A DNA stretch of 64,000 bases, from positions 78,857,727-78,921,726 of the forward strand of contig OY776119.1 of NCBI GenBank assembly GCA_963675135.1, written 5' to 3'. This document shows, in pieces, positions 12,453-21,744 of this stretch (the stretch's first letter is position 1; the number at the start of each line of letters is the position of its first letter). The notes below the pieces were generated by a model, which saw only the letters and a list, made by a program, of their open reading frames with translations, was not told where the DNA came from and made no database searches. Origin of the DNA: Galeopsis tetrahit. Its lineage: Eukaryota > Streptophyta > Magnoliopsida > Lamiales > Lamiaceae. A program made the position numbers and the translations under genes.

Positions 12453-13403
12453 TATGGTCGACAAATTCTCATTGGCTCGTTGAAAATGGAAAAAAAAAAA
12501 CCTACCTCTGTTTCGCGACCGTACGTCGGGGAGGAAGGAGGATTCGTCGAGGGAAAAGGTTGGGGCATGGCGGCGGGGGAGAGGAGGCGGCGGCGTTGGG
12601 CGAAGGGGCCGCCGCCGCCGCGTTACGCTTCTTGTTGCAAAAAAAAAAAAAAAAAGCAGGCGACGGCGAAAGGAAGCGAGAGGGGGGAGCCGTTCGGGGG
12701 AGGAGGGAGGGAGGAGGGAGGGAGGAGAAGATTGGGGCAAGGTGGATGGGAAAGGAAGCGGCGGCGTTGGGCGAGGGGGCGGCGCCGCGCCGCTGCTTGG
12801 ATAAAATTAAAATGGAGAGAGGAAGGGCAGCTTGAACGGCGGCCGGCGGACGCCTCGTAGGTGGGCGGCTTGAGCGGCGGATGCTTCGTAGGTGGGCGGC
12901 TTGAGCGGCGGACGATGGCAGTGGGTGGCGGAGTTTGCCGGCGTGAAGAAGAAGAAGATGAAGCAGAGTGGATTTTGGGGGAAAAAATGAGGAGAATAGG
13001 GTTTTATAGGGGTGGTGCATTTATCACACTTAATTTTAAGATAAAGGGTATAATAGATATTTTGGGGGGAGTGCATCTATCGTAGATGTGTTTTGAGGGG
13101 AGTGATTGTATCGGGGGAGTGCATCAAACAAAGCTGGAGGGGTATATACCCCATCCCTTCCAACAATTCGTTGTTTTACACGATTGCTCAATCCTCATAA
13201 TTAGGCCATGGGTAAATTCCCCCCATTTATGATGTGTTCACCCTCCGCTCGAATTTAGTTTTTGAATTAATGGGTATAATGACCATTCTACCCATAGGTG
13301 TTGAGTTCACCAGTTTAAACAAAAAGTCTTTGCAATCCTCCCTTTCCACATAATGTACCAAATGTCGTAACAAATTTCCACATAATGTCTCAAATTTCGA
13401 AAA

Positions 13404-14148
13404 GGGTTGGTGTGCTATGCACTCGAGTGCATGTTGTGCACTCTAGTCCATGTTGCATTTTTCTGTTTTACTGACTTGCACTTTTTCATGACTTACACTT
13501 TTTAGTAAAATGGTGTTACACTTTTCAATTATTAAACTGTGGAGTAATATTTTTATTTATAGTGACTTACACTTTTTAGTAATATTCTGTTGCACTTTTC
13601 AGTTTAATAACTTACACTTTTCATTAAAAATTGTGATACTGACTTGCACTTTTTAATAATATTGTATTGCATTTTTCGGTAAAAAAATTTGTTGTACTTT
13701 TCAGTTATAGACTCTTACACTTTTAGTTATATTGACTTACACTTTTCATTAATATTATGATGCTCTTTCAGTAATACCGACTTGCACATTTCAAAAATAT
13801 CGTATTTCACTTTTAGTTATACTAACTTATACTTTTAGGACTTGTTTGGTTTGCTAGATATGATAGATATATTAGGATATGATTTAGTGGGATAATTTGA
13901 AAAATTGATTTAAAATTCATGTTTGGATTGATGAATTAAATTTTAAAGTTTATATGATAATTTATAATCTAGTTGTTTGGATTGTGGGATAAAATTGAAA
14001 AATATTATTATACAGTTTAATAATTGAAAAGTGGAATACCATTTTACCAAAAAGTGTAAATTATGAAAAAGTGTAAGTCAATACAACTGAAAAGTGCAAC
14101 ATGGACTAGAATGCACAACATGCACTCAAGTGTATACTAGACTAAACC
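13404..14148. mobile_element. nested non-autonomous MULE (family E)
   Basis: Inverted ends are GGGTTGGTGTGCTATGCACT and, from the other side, GGTTTAGTCTAGTATACACT; both continue into GAGTGCATGTTGTGCA. TTTCGAAAA (9 bp) flanks both ends (13395-13403, 14149-14157) and is itself part of the host array unit. Inside are many copies of a ~20-bp motif (GACTTACACTTTT and GTTGCACTTTTC types) from 13470 to 13830, and inverted copies at 14035-14100. The middle (13836-14028) has GTTTGGTTTG and TTTGGATTG phrases that may be a further old insertion. No coding capacity is seen. Confidence 0.82.
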
Positions 14149-14409
14149 TTTCGAAAAACACTTCCACATAATATCTAAATTGTCGAAAAAAACTTTCACA
14201 TTATGTGTCAATTTTCGAACAATAGTTCCACACTATGTCTCAATTTTCGGAAAATACATTATGTATCACTTTTCTGATTTTTTTTTCAAACAGTAGCAAA
14301 TTAAGATTTTTGTTTTGTTTTTGTTTAACAGAGGTTGGTTAATGGTAAGGAAGATTACATAGAGGAAGAATATGATGAAGATGAGCATGGCAAATCTGCG
14401 AATGAGGTA

Positions 14410-14640
14410 GTTTGTCAACGAGTTTTGTGCAAAAATGTGGAAGTTTGTCACCGAGTTTTGTGTAAAAATGTGGAAGTTAGTCACCGAGTTTTGTGTGAAA
14501 ATGTGGAAGTTTGTCACCGAGTTTTGTGTGGAAATGTGGAAGTTTGTCACTGAGTTTTGTGCAAAAATGTGGAAGTTTGTCACCGAGTTTTGCGCAACAA
14601 TGTGGAAGTTTGTCACCGAGTTTTATGCAAAAATGTGGAA
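14410..14640. repeat. 33-bp tandem array, seven units
   Basis: Seven units begin GTTTGTCACCGAGTTTTGTG and end AATGTGGAA, with one to four differences between units and a partial eighth after 14640. The unit's reverse complement starts TTCCACAT, like the ~32-bp repeats on the left of the same element. All coding frames over the array are repetitive by-products. Confidence 0.93.
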
Positions 14641-14998
14641 GTCTTGGCCGAGTTTTGTCATCTAACTCGACGAACCAGACTCGAGAAGGAATATAAAAAT
14701 CCATTTTCGACGTTTCGTCTCCTAATGCCCCATTTTGTGCAAAAATCAAGTTTTTTCAACAACTAAAAGTCTAAATCATTTCCAATAACAACGGGAATTG
14801 CACGATTTCGCTCTAAGAGTGGTTTTTTTGAATTGTGGGTGAACTCAAAACATTTTGTATTGTATATTAATTGTGGGGAAAGGGGAAAAGGTTATATGTG
14901 GTATTTTATGAGGGGTGAACTCATATTTTGGGGGGTGAAGTCATCTGGAGGGTGAACACATAATAAATAGGGGGCATTTATCCGTGGCCTCATAATTA

Positions 14999-15570
14999 AT
15001 AAGGCAAATTCTAGCACGTAATCGGGTGTATACATGCGATTAAATTTAAGTAATTTAGATATATCTTCAAGGCCATGTTTACTTGTTTTAAAACCAGGTT
15101 TTGAATTTCAAGATCCAAAATTCATTTTACTTCGAAATTTAAAAGTCGATTTTCAAAATCCACACCAATCAAACATATTGATTTGATATAAAGTTATATC
15201 TATATAGTATCAATTCAATCATTATAATTTCGGTAATGTTGTTTGTACATACAAATTCCTTTTTTTTACTATTTAATTAATGTTTTATTAATTACGCAAT
15301 TACCATTATAACCTTAATTAGAGATAATGATAAAAAATTAATTAATTACTAATTAATGGTGCGAATGCTAATCTCTTTCCTTCTTTCTCGACAATCAACA
15401 CACGTAATTAACTCCAAACACGCATAATTATGACAAACCATCATTACATCTCATTTTAAACGTTATTTGTGCTGCCTTCTTTAAGAAACGTTTATCCCAC
15501 CATTACCACCATTAATGTGCTGCAAGTCTTCGTTTTTTTCTTCTCCGGCCAACAAACACCATTATCAACA
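14999..15570. other. AT-rich sequence upstream of the FAR1-like pseudogene
   Basis: This stretch presumably includes the former promoter of the pseudogene that starts at 15571. A TTTTCAAAATC and TTTGAATTTCAAGATCC rich patch (15075-15175) looks like one end of a MITE, but I cannot find its partner. No clear TATA box was assigned. Confidence 0.4.
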
Positions 15571-16731
15571 ATGGCTGATCCTGAGTTACTCCGATCACTT
15601 TTTGAAGAAGATTCCGACGACAAAAAAAATATTTAAGGTGAAACGGCAGTTAACAATGAGAAAATTGTTGTAGAGACTGAAATGATCTACGGGAGCATTG
15701 TTGACTTGTTTAGGGCTTATCAAGAACATGCAAGAAGCAAAGGCTTTAGCATTGTTAAACGGGCACTGTTGAAAAAGGATGAATCACAATTGAAATATGC
15801 TTTGTTCGCTTGTGATAAGGGTGGAATTTCTAAGGCATATAAGGTGTCGAAAAAAATTGATTGCAAAGCTCGTTTGAATGCGAAGAAACTCGAGGATTGA
15901 ACTTGGATTGTTAGTAAAATGGTGGATGAGCACAACCATGAAATTGATCCAGTATTTTCTCCATTAATGGAAACTCATAGGCATTTGGGTGTCCACATGA
16001 AGAGACAATTAAAAGCAAATGATATTGCAGGAATAAGGACATGCAAAAATGTAAGTTTGTGTGATGTTCAATCGGGTGGTCCAGAAAATATAGGTTGCCT
16101 CCCTAAGTATTGTATAAATTTCATTGATAAACGAAGAAGACTGAGATTAGGTGAGGGAGACGCAGAAGCAATCCGTAAGATATTTGCTAAACTTCAAGTG
16201 AGAGATATCAGTTTTTTTCATTTGATGGATATTGATGATGATAATAGGCTATGCAATGTTTTGTGGTTCCATCCTAGGAGTAAGGCTGCTTACGAAGAGT
16301 TTCACGACGTCGTGAGTTTAGACACAACGTATCTCATATTATTTAGGGTTTTTGTTGTTCATCCATTTTAGATAATGTTTTAATTTCTCAATGCTTACAT
16401 TAATATTTAGGGGTTAGGATTTCTTGTTTTGTTCATCAGTATTTTATGGTGCAGTTGTGTGTGGAGAGCCTAGCTATTAAATTTTCTTCAGGGTTCGGTT
16501 TAGTTGTACCAATATTTAGGGTTTGGTTGTTTAATTAATTTTCTATGCATTGTTTTGTTTTTGTAAAATAGGTACAAAATGCCATTTGCAAGCATTGTTG
16601 GCGTTAATCATCATGGTCATTCGATCTTGCTAGGATGTGCATTGGTGAGCATTGAAAATGCTGATACGTATAAATGTATTTTTTCGAATTGGTTAGAAGC
16701 AATGAGTGACATTCACCCTACGATAGACATG

Positions 16732-17253
16732 CGCAAAACCAAATCGGCAAACCGTCAAATCGGACGGTTTTTAACCGCCGGTTTCGGTTCGAAAACCGAA
16801 CCGAAACCTTAAAATGGCGGCTCGATTTCGGTTCCATCAATTTGATACAACCAGTTTACTTCTTTTATTATTATTTTTTTAATTAAGGTTGTTTATTACT
16901 TATTAGTTGTCCACTACCCCTTTGGTATCCCTCCATCTGCTTTGTTGCAGACATTTGTAGCCTAAGACTAGTCCCTTTAGGTAGATAGCTTAGGCCTAGC
17001 CTTTTTTTCCCTTCCCAATGTTATATGCACTATACTAGTCTTACTCTTACACGCATCAATTGAATAGAACTCAACTCTCTTCTTGTTAATAGTTACTGAA
17101 GACCAGTTTTCAAAAACCCAAAATAAAACTCTTTTTTCACTGCCCCTTAGGTAGAAATTGTAGTCTACAATACACTCTATAGGCATAAATTGAAATTGAA
17201 AGTGCAAATAAAAGTTTATTTCTTTATCATTAGTATTTTGTATTTGCTTTCAA
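16732..17253. other. unidentified insertion inside the FAR1-like pseudogene
   Basis: The coding sequence breaks after SDIHPT (about 16731) and resumes at PLITDQAE (about 17269). Between them is a patch of CGGTTT/AACCG inverted motifs (16750-16810, for example GGTTTCGGTT and AACCGAAACC around a 9-base spacer) and AT-rich sequence. No clean target duplication is visible. At its right edge the 15-mer AAGGGAGTTGATGCC appears at 17254 and again at about 17306 in its natural coding place, so the edge seems copied from downstream. Confidence 0.55.
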
Positions 17254-17562
17254 GGGAGTTGATGCCATTAATTACAGACCAAGCTGAAACCATTAAGATA
17301 ACCACAAGGGAGTTGATGCCGAACACTATTCATCGGTATTGCATATAGCATATTCTATCAAAAGTCAGAGAAAAGTTCAAAAGGGTTCGTGATATTAAAT
17401 CATGCACCGTTGAATTTAAAAGCCTCGTGTACGACAGCATAACCATCGAGATATTTGAGAGGAAATGGGTCGAGTTCTTGGTTAAATATCGGTTGGAAAA
17501 TAATGAATGGTTAATAAGTTTGTACAATGAAAGGGAGAAATGGGTTCAAGTTTACTTGCACC

Positions 17563-18798
17563 CAAGGATGAAAATATCACTATCGCAATAAATATCGCAA
17601 CCTTAATTTTATGGATATATCGCGGGATTTATCGATATCGCATATTGATATCGCAAAAAAATTGAAAAAATGAAAGGAAATCTAATTAAAATCTTGAAAA
17701 TTTAACATGAAATTTTATGGATTATTAAAACATACTATTATACATGTATTCCATTCAAAAGTCATTAAAATTATATGTTTAAAACACACATATAGATAAT
17801 AAATTATATAAATACTGGCTGACGAAAACTAATTGACAACATAATACAATATAAAATGATTAAATATATATGATGAAATACAATTAATATCAAAATGATG
17901 ATCTATGAGGTTCAAATATAGTAGGTGAAATGACATTTTTGTCCAAACAACATTGATAAAATACAATTAAATACTGACTACGAAAACTAATTCACAACAT
18001 AATACAATACAAAATGATTAAATAAATATACATGATAAAATACAATTAATATCAAAATGATAACCTATGGGGTTCACATATGAAATGACATATTTGTCCA
18101 AACAACATTCATACTAACTCATCACATTATAGTAGTAATTTAGGATATAATTATGCACGTGTAATTCATATGTTTAAAAAAACTACTAAATATATAAATA
18201 TATTAGGTGAATTGAGAATATATTCTGTTGCACTATTTGAAAATAAAATGTACTCCCTCCGTCCAATTTCATTATTCCCACTTTCCTTTTTTGGTTGTCC
18301 AATTTTATTATGCCCATACCCATTATAGAAACAATACTATTCATATTACTCTATCTCCACCCTCCTACCATCACTTATTTACCCACTTTGTCATTCACTT
18401 TATTAATAAACAATCATTTATTTACAAATGGACCCCACAATACCCTATCATACCCTCAACTTATTTACTTTATGAATAAACTAATCAATATTCATTAAAA
18501 CCTGTGCCCAGAGAAGTGGGCATAATAAAATTGGACGGAGGGAGTATAATTTTGATATAAAAATAAAATTTCAAATAAGTTTGCGATTTTTTTAGATTTT
18601 GCGATATTGTGCGATATCGTGCGATATTTCCCGATTTCTGTCCAATTTTACACTACGGTCGAACGATATCGATATCGACATCGATATTTAGCGATATATC
18701 TACGATACTCGGGAAAAAATACATTAGACCCCAATATCCATATCGCAATGTCCAAATTTGCGATATATCCGCGATATTTCACGATATTTTCATCCTTG
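17563..18798. mobile_element. non-autonomous hAT-type element in the FAR1-like pseudogene
   Basis: The inverted ends CAAGGATGAAAATATC are perfect for 16 bp. CTTGCACC (8 bp) flanks both sides (17555-17562 and 18799-18806), as expected for hAT insertion. Subterminal regions are rich in ATATCG/CGATAT. Removing the element and one target copy joins VYLH to HTFWARM in frame. No transposase frame is present. A Stowaway MITE is inserted at 18253-18544. Confidence 0.88.
18253..18544. mobile_element. Stowaway (Tc1/mariner-type) MITE
   Basis: The ends CTCCCTCCGTCC and GGACGGAGGGAG are perfect inverted repeats. The match extends through CAATTT and TTATTATGCCCA-like inner sequence. TA flanks both sides (18251-18252, 18545-18546). 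It is nested inside the hAT element. Confidence 0.93.
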
Positions 18799-19931
18799 CT
18801 TGCACCACACATTTTGGGCCAGAATGATTTGGACACAACGAAGTGAGGGAATGCATGTTTATTTTGATGATTTTGTTCACTCCAAAAGCACGCTCAAACA
18901 GTTAATGGAACAATACGATGTTGTTATTGGTAATAAATTTCAGAAGGAGTTCCATGTTGACTTTTAATCGAAGAACAAAGTCATTAAGTGCATTTCTCAG
19001 TTTCCATAGGAGAAGCAATTTCAACGGGCACACACAAATTCTATGTTCTATCGTGTTCAAGAAGAACTAAAAAAGATGATTTATTGTCATGTTGTTCCAC
19101 CAAATGAGGAAGAGAGAACTCAAGATTCGAATGATGTTGGAATTGAAAAAATTAGGGTTCTTGAAAGAAGCATCGTGAACAATTTCAATGTCAAGGAATT
19201 TACTTATACGGTTGAGTGGAGGCAAATGGGAGGATACATCAATTGCAATTGCAGGAGGTTTCAGCTCAAGGGGATATTTTGCTCTCATATAATGAAGGTG
19301 TTGGCACAAAAAGACATCCAAACTGTGAACGCAAGGTATTCGTTACACTGATGGAGAAAAGATGTGTACCGACGACAATGCCATATTTTTGTCAGACGAG
19401 TACAAGAAATACCAAACAGTTGAAAAATTGTTTCAGTAGGCTACGGATTTGGCAATGGGGAACGCTGCAAAGTTGGAGTTTATTGAAAAGAAGTGTAATG
19501 AGATGAAAAATGCAGTACTTGCTTGGAACCCTTCTACAACCACAACTGATGATGATGATGATGACAGACCCTCAAGGAGATCACAACGTCCGGATATTGA
19601 GCGAAATCCACTACTAAACCCTCATGTTACAAGAACAATAGGAAGACCTAGAATTAATCGTTATAGGTCAGTTTCGAAAATACGTGGATGAGAAAGAGGA
19701 AGGGGTGGAAGTGGACGTCCACCTAGAAGTGGTGGACGAGGAAGAGGAAGGGGAGGAAGTGGACGTCCACCTGGAAGTGGTGGACGAGGAAGGGGTGAAC
19801 CCGTTACAACGGGAAGGGGAGAACCAGCTACAATGGGAAGGGGTGCAACAATTCAAGAAGACAACAATAGTGAATTCCTTTTCGACTTAAATGATGATCT
19901 CAATGTATCACAAGCGAGTTTCGAATTTTAA

Positions 19932-20318
19932 TGTTTATATTCATAGTTGTAATGTTATGAATTGATTTATATTAAGTAGCTAATTAAACCCTAACCAGGT
20001 TCATATATGCTAATTCAGTGTAATGTTTACAGTATAACTCAGCTAAACCCTAACATAAAATTCATACATAATCATATTAACATACCATTAACTAGATTGA
20101 TAATACATTAACATACTATCAACATATATAATACATAAAATAATTTTTATTAAAGTAAAAATTCATACATAATTCATAATACATTAACTAGATCAAACAT
20201 AAAGATCCAAAATACATATTAAGTCAGAAATCCAGTACATACTGAAACATAAACATCGAAAATAAAGTAAATAAGAAACATAAACATCCAAAATACAGTA
20301 GATACTAAACATAAACCC
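19932..20318. other. AT-rich gap between two convergent pseudogenes
   Basis: This is the shared 3' region of the FAR1-like (+) and B3-like (-) pseudogenes. It contains short repeats of AACATACTATCAACATA type and no gene. Confidence 0.5.
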
Positions 20319-20842
20319 TTACATCCAACCCTCGTCCTCAACCTTAATTGCATTGTCATGTTTGATGACCGGCACATATAATTTGGACGGAACCTGGACA
20401 TCACGCTCGAAGTGAATAGTATCTCCTTAGCTAATTCTCAACGTATCCGCAAGTGAGGTCCAACCACTCTTCAATCGACTAATTCCCCTTGGACGTGCGT
20501 CAATCCAATGAAATTTGTACCTGCACTGAAACTCAATTCCCGAGTACCCTGCACAAACTGGGATCATCTTCCCCTCGTACCCCAACAGGCCAGGAGCATT
20601 CTTCGGTAGGTTCTGTAAAAAAAAAAACAGATAGCAAATCTATGTTTAGGAAACCTTCAAATTAAACAGATATCAGTAGAAATATAACCGAAATAAAATA
20701 CCAAACGATTGTGTCACTCGGTTGTCTTGCACTTGACTGTAAAAAACCTCTGTGGATTCTACCAAATTTCACTCTCGATCTCTTCAGGATTGTTTCCAAG
20801 GGTGAATCGTATTTTTCTTGCGGCTGATCTTATGGTAGGCAT
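20319..20842 (-). pseudogene. B3-domain-like small gene, two exons, broken
   Basis: On the minus strand an ATG at 20842 opens exon 1 (20842-20702: MPTIRSAARKIRFTLGNN, later RFFTVKCKTTE). It ends at a possible donor GTATTT. Exon 2 starts after TTTACAG at 20612 and codes NLPKNAPGLLGYEGKM, KFHWIDARPRG, KSGWTSLADTLRI, GDTIHFERDVQVP, ending at TAA 20319-20321. The SGWTSL..L..GD.IHFERD pattern resembles the C-terminal half of plant B3 DNA-binding domains; this is a pattern judgement, not a search result. In-frame stops (TAG and TGA in exon 1, TAA at 20427-20429 in exon 2) show decay. It converges on the FAR1-like pseudogene about 390 bp away. Confidence 0.5.
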
Positions 20843-21038
20843 GTTTGAAATTCGAAAAGGGAGAGAAGGTGTTTGAAATTCGATTAGGGATAGAGAATGT
20901 ATTTGAAATTTGAAAAGGGAGAGAGATTGCTGGGTGATGTGATTAAATTAGGTGTATGCATTGAATACGTCGAATGGGGTTAGGGTTTCAAGTCTAAACG
21001 GGGTGTATGCAATATATTAGTGGGGTCAGGGTTTTAAG

Positions 21039-21595
21039 TAGAGATGTCTATCGGGCTGACCCTAGCCCTATAGGGCCAGCCCTACAGGGCTACGGGCTAT
21101 TATCCGGTTCATACTTAACGGTTCTATAATTGTTGGGACCTAACCCTAACCCTAGCGGGCCACTAACGGGCTACAATAATTTTTTTACTTTTAAAATTAA
21201 AGGTCCCAATTGACACGTCCAACAAGAAAATAAAATAAAAAAATATATAATTAGTTGATGATAGTTAAATGAGAAAATAAAAGTATAATTTAAACACAAT
21301 TCTAGAACTTATTGATTCTTAATATAGTCAAATAAAGCTAAAAAATATTATAATCCAAAATTTTACAAAATTTATTTGCATGTTATATATTTTAAAAAAT
21401 ATATATATGGTAACAATTCGGGCTAGCGGGCTGGTCCTGTAGACCTGCGGGCTAGCCCGGTTTAGCTCGCGGGCTAACCGGTCCGGGTCAAAAAAGCCCG
21501 AATTTAAACGGGCCTATGATTTATGAACCCTAACCCTACATTTTTCAGGGTTAAACGGGCCGGCCCGATTAGCCCAACCCGGATAAACATCTCTA
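21039..21595. mobile_element. non-autonomous hAT-type element
   Basis: The ends TAGAGATGTCTATC and, from the right, TAGAGATGTTTATC are inverted repeats (13 of 14). Flanks GTTTTAAG (21031-21038) and GTTTCAAG (21596-21603) make an 8-bp target duplication with one mismatch. Both subterminal regions are rich in GGGCTA/TAGCCC and GGGCC motifs, while the middle is AT-rich. The end sequence resembles Ac/Ds-group hAT ends. No transposase frame is present. Confidence 0.83.
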
Positions 21596-21610
21596 GTTTC
21601 AAGCATAAAT

Positions 21611-21744
21611 TCATTTATTTTAGGTAAAAATATAGAAAATTATATTAACACATAAATTTGTTAATTCATTTATTTTAGGTAAAAATATAGAAAATTATAT
21701 TAACACATAAATTTGTTAATTCATTTATTTTAGGTAAAAATATG
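21611..21744. repeat. 55-bp tandem repeat, about 2.4 units
   Basis: Units begin TCATTTATTTTAGGTAAAAA at 21611, 21666 and 21721. The first two are identical, and the third breaks down after TATG. Confidence 0.92.

Larger units (their letters stand above)
11829..13157. mobile_element. non-autonomous Mutator-like element (family A)
   Basis: The ends are inverted repeats. The left begins GGGTTGGGGTATATACCCCT and the right, reverse complemented, begins GGGATGGGGTATATACCCCT, with good matching for about 44 bp. The 9-bp TTCCAACAA flanks both ends (11820-11828 and 13158-13166), the hallmark of Mutator-type insertion. There is no transposase. The interior holds an arm with AAACCCTAATTT, a GC-rich patch (about 11995-12110), a 36-bp palindrome, a 33-bp tandem repeat, a near-perfect hairpin and a GC-rich purine-skewed core (about 12530-12980). 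Long frames in the core on both strands are made of simple Pro, Ala, Arg or Gly-rich sequence, and I do not treat them as genes. The element shares organisation with 39205-40085. Confidence 0.85.
13204..14989. mobile_element. non-autonomous Mutator-like element (family D) with nested MULE
   Basis: The left end GGCCATGGGTAAATTCCCCC matches the reverse complement of the right end, GGCCACGGATAAATGCCCCC, for about 43 bp with few mismatches. TCATAATTA (9 bp) is present at 13195-13203 and 14990-14998. The element lacks a transposase. It contains degenerate ~32-bp repeats (TTTCCACATAATGTCTCAAA type, 13345-13403 and 14157-14270), a second MULE inserted in that array (13404-14148), and a 33-bp array (14410-14640). 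The left and right arrays face each other. A related, older element is 37076-39171. Confidence 0.85.
15571..19931 (+). pseudogene. FAR1/FHY3-like (MULE-transposase-derived) pseudogene
   Basis: Reading in pieces, the plus strand encodes an N-terminal FAR1-type DNA-binding region (15682-15990: GSIVDLFRAYQEHARSKGF, then VDEHNHEIDP). A MULE-transposase core follows (SLDTTYL near 16318, MPFASIVGVNHHGHS at 16579, LITDQAE near 17270, HTFWARM near 18808). A SWIM zinc finger comes next (CNCRRFQLKGIFCSHI, about 19243-19290), and the C-terminal tail is RGG-rich (RGRGRGGSGRPP), ending at TAA 19929-19931. An apparent intron separates SLDTTYL from YKMPFAS, with acceptor about 16572. In-frame stops occur at 15634, 15898, about 17348, 18966 and 19008, and a frameshift follows 19351. 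Insertions at about 16732-17250 and 17563-18798 interrupt it. FAR1-family proteins are domesticated or active MULE transposases; which this was cannot be told. Confidence 0.85.

Noticed and set aside
12222..13020. Long minus-strand and plus-strand frames in the MULE core (Pro/Ala/Arg-rich)
   Set aside because: The DNA is GC-rich, purine-skewed and repetitive; frames are open on both strands at once, with no domain, and the 33-bp array creates part of them.
14266..14749. Overlapping repetitive frames over the 33-bp array, and the idea of a CRISPR-like array
   Set aside because: The repeats are directly adjacent with no unique spacers, the host is a plant, and a 33-bp period keeps several frames open by itself.
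19668..19856. Ser/Thr-rich minus-strand frame
   Set aside because: It is antisense to the RGG-rich tail of the FAR1-like pseudogene.
14999..21038. Terminal inverted repeats of an autonomous MULE around the FAR1-like and B3-like pair
   Set aside because: GGGTGTATACATGC near 15027 and GGGGTGTATGCA near 21000 are in the same orientation, and no 9-bp duplication was found.
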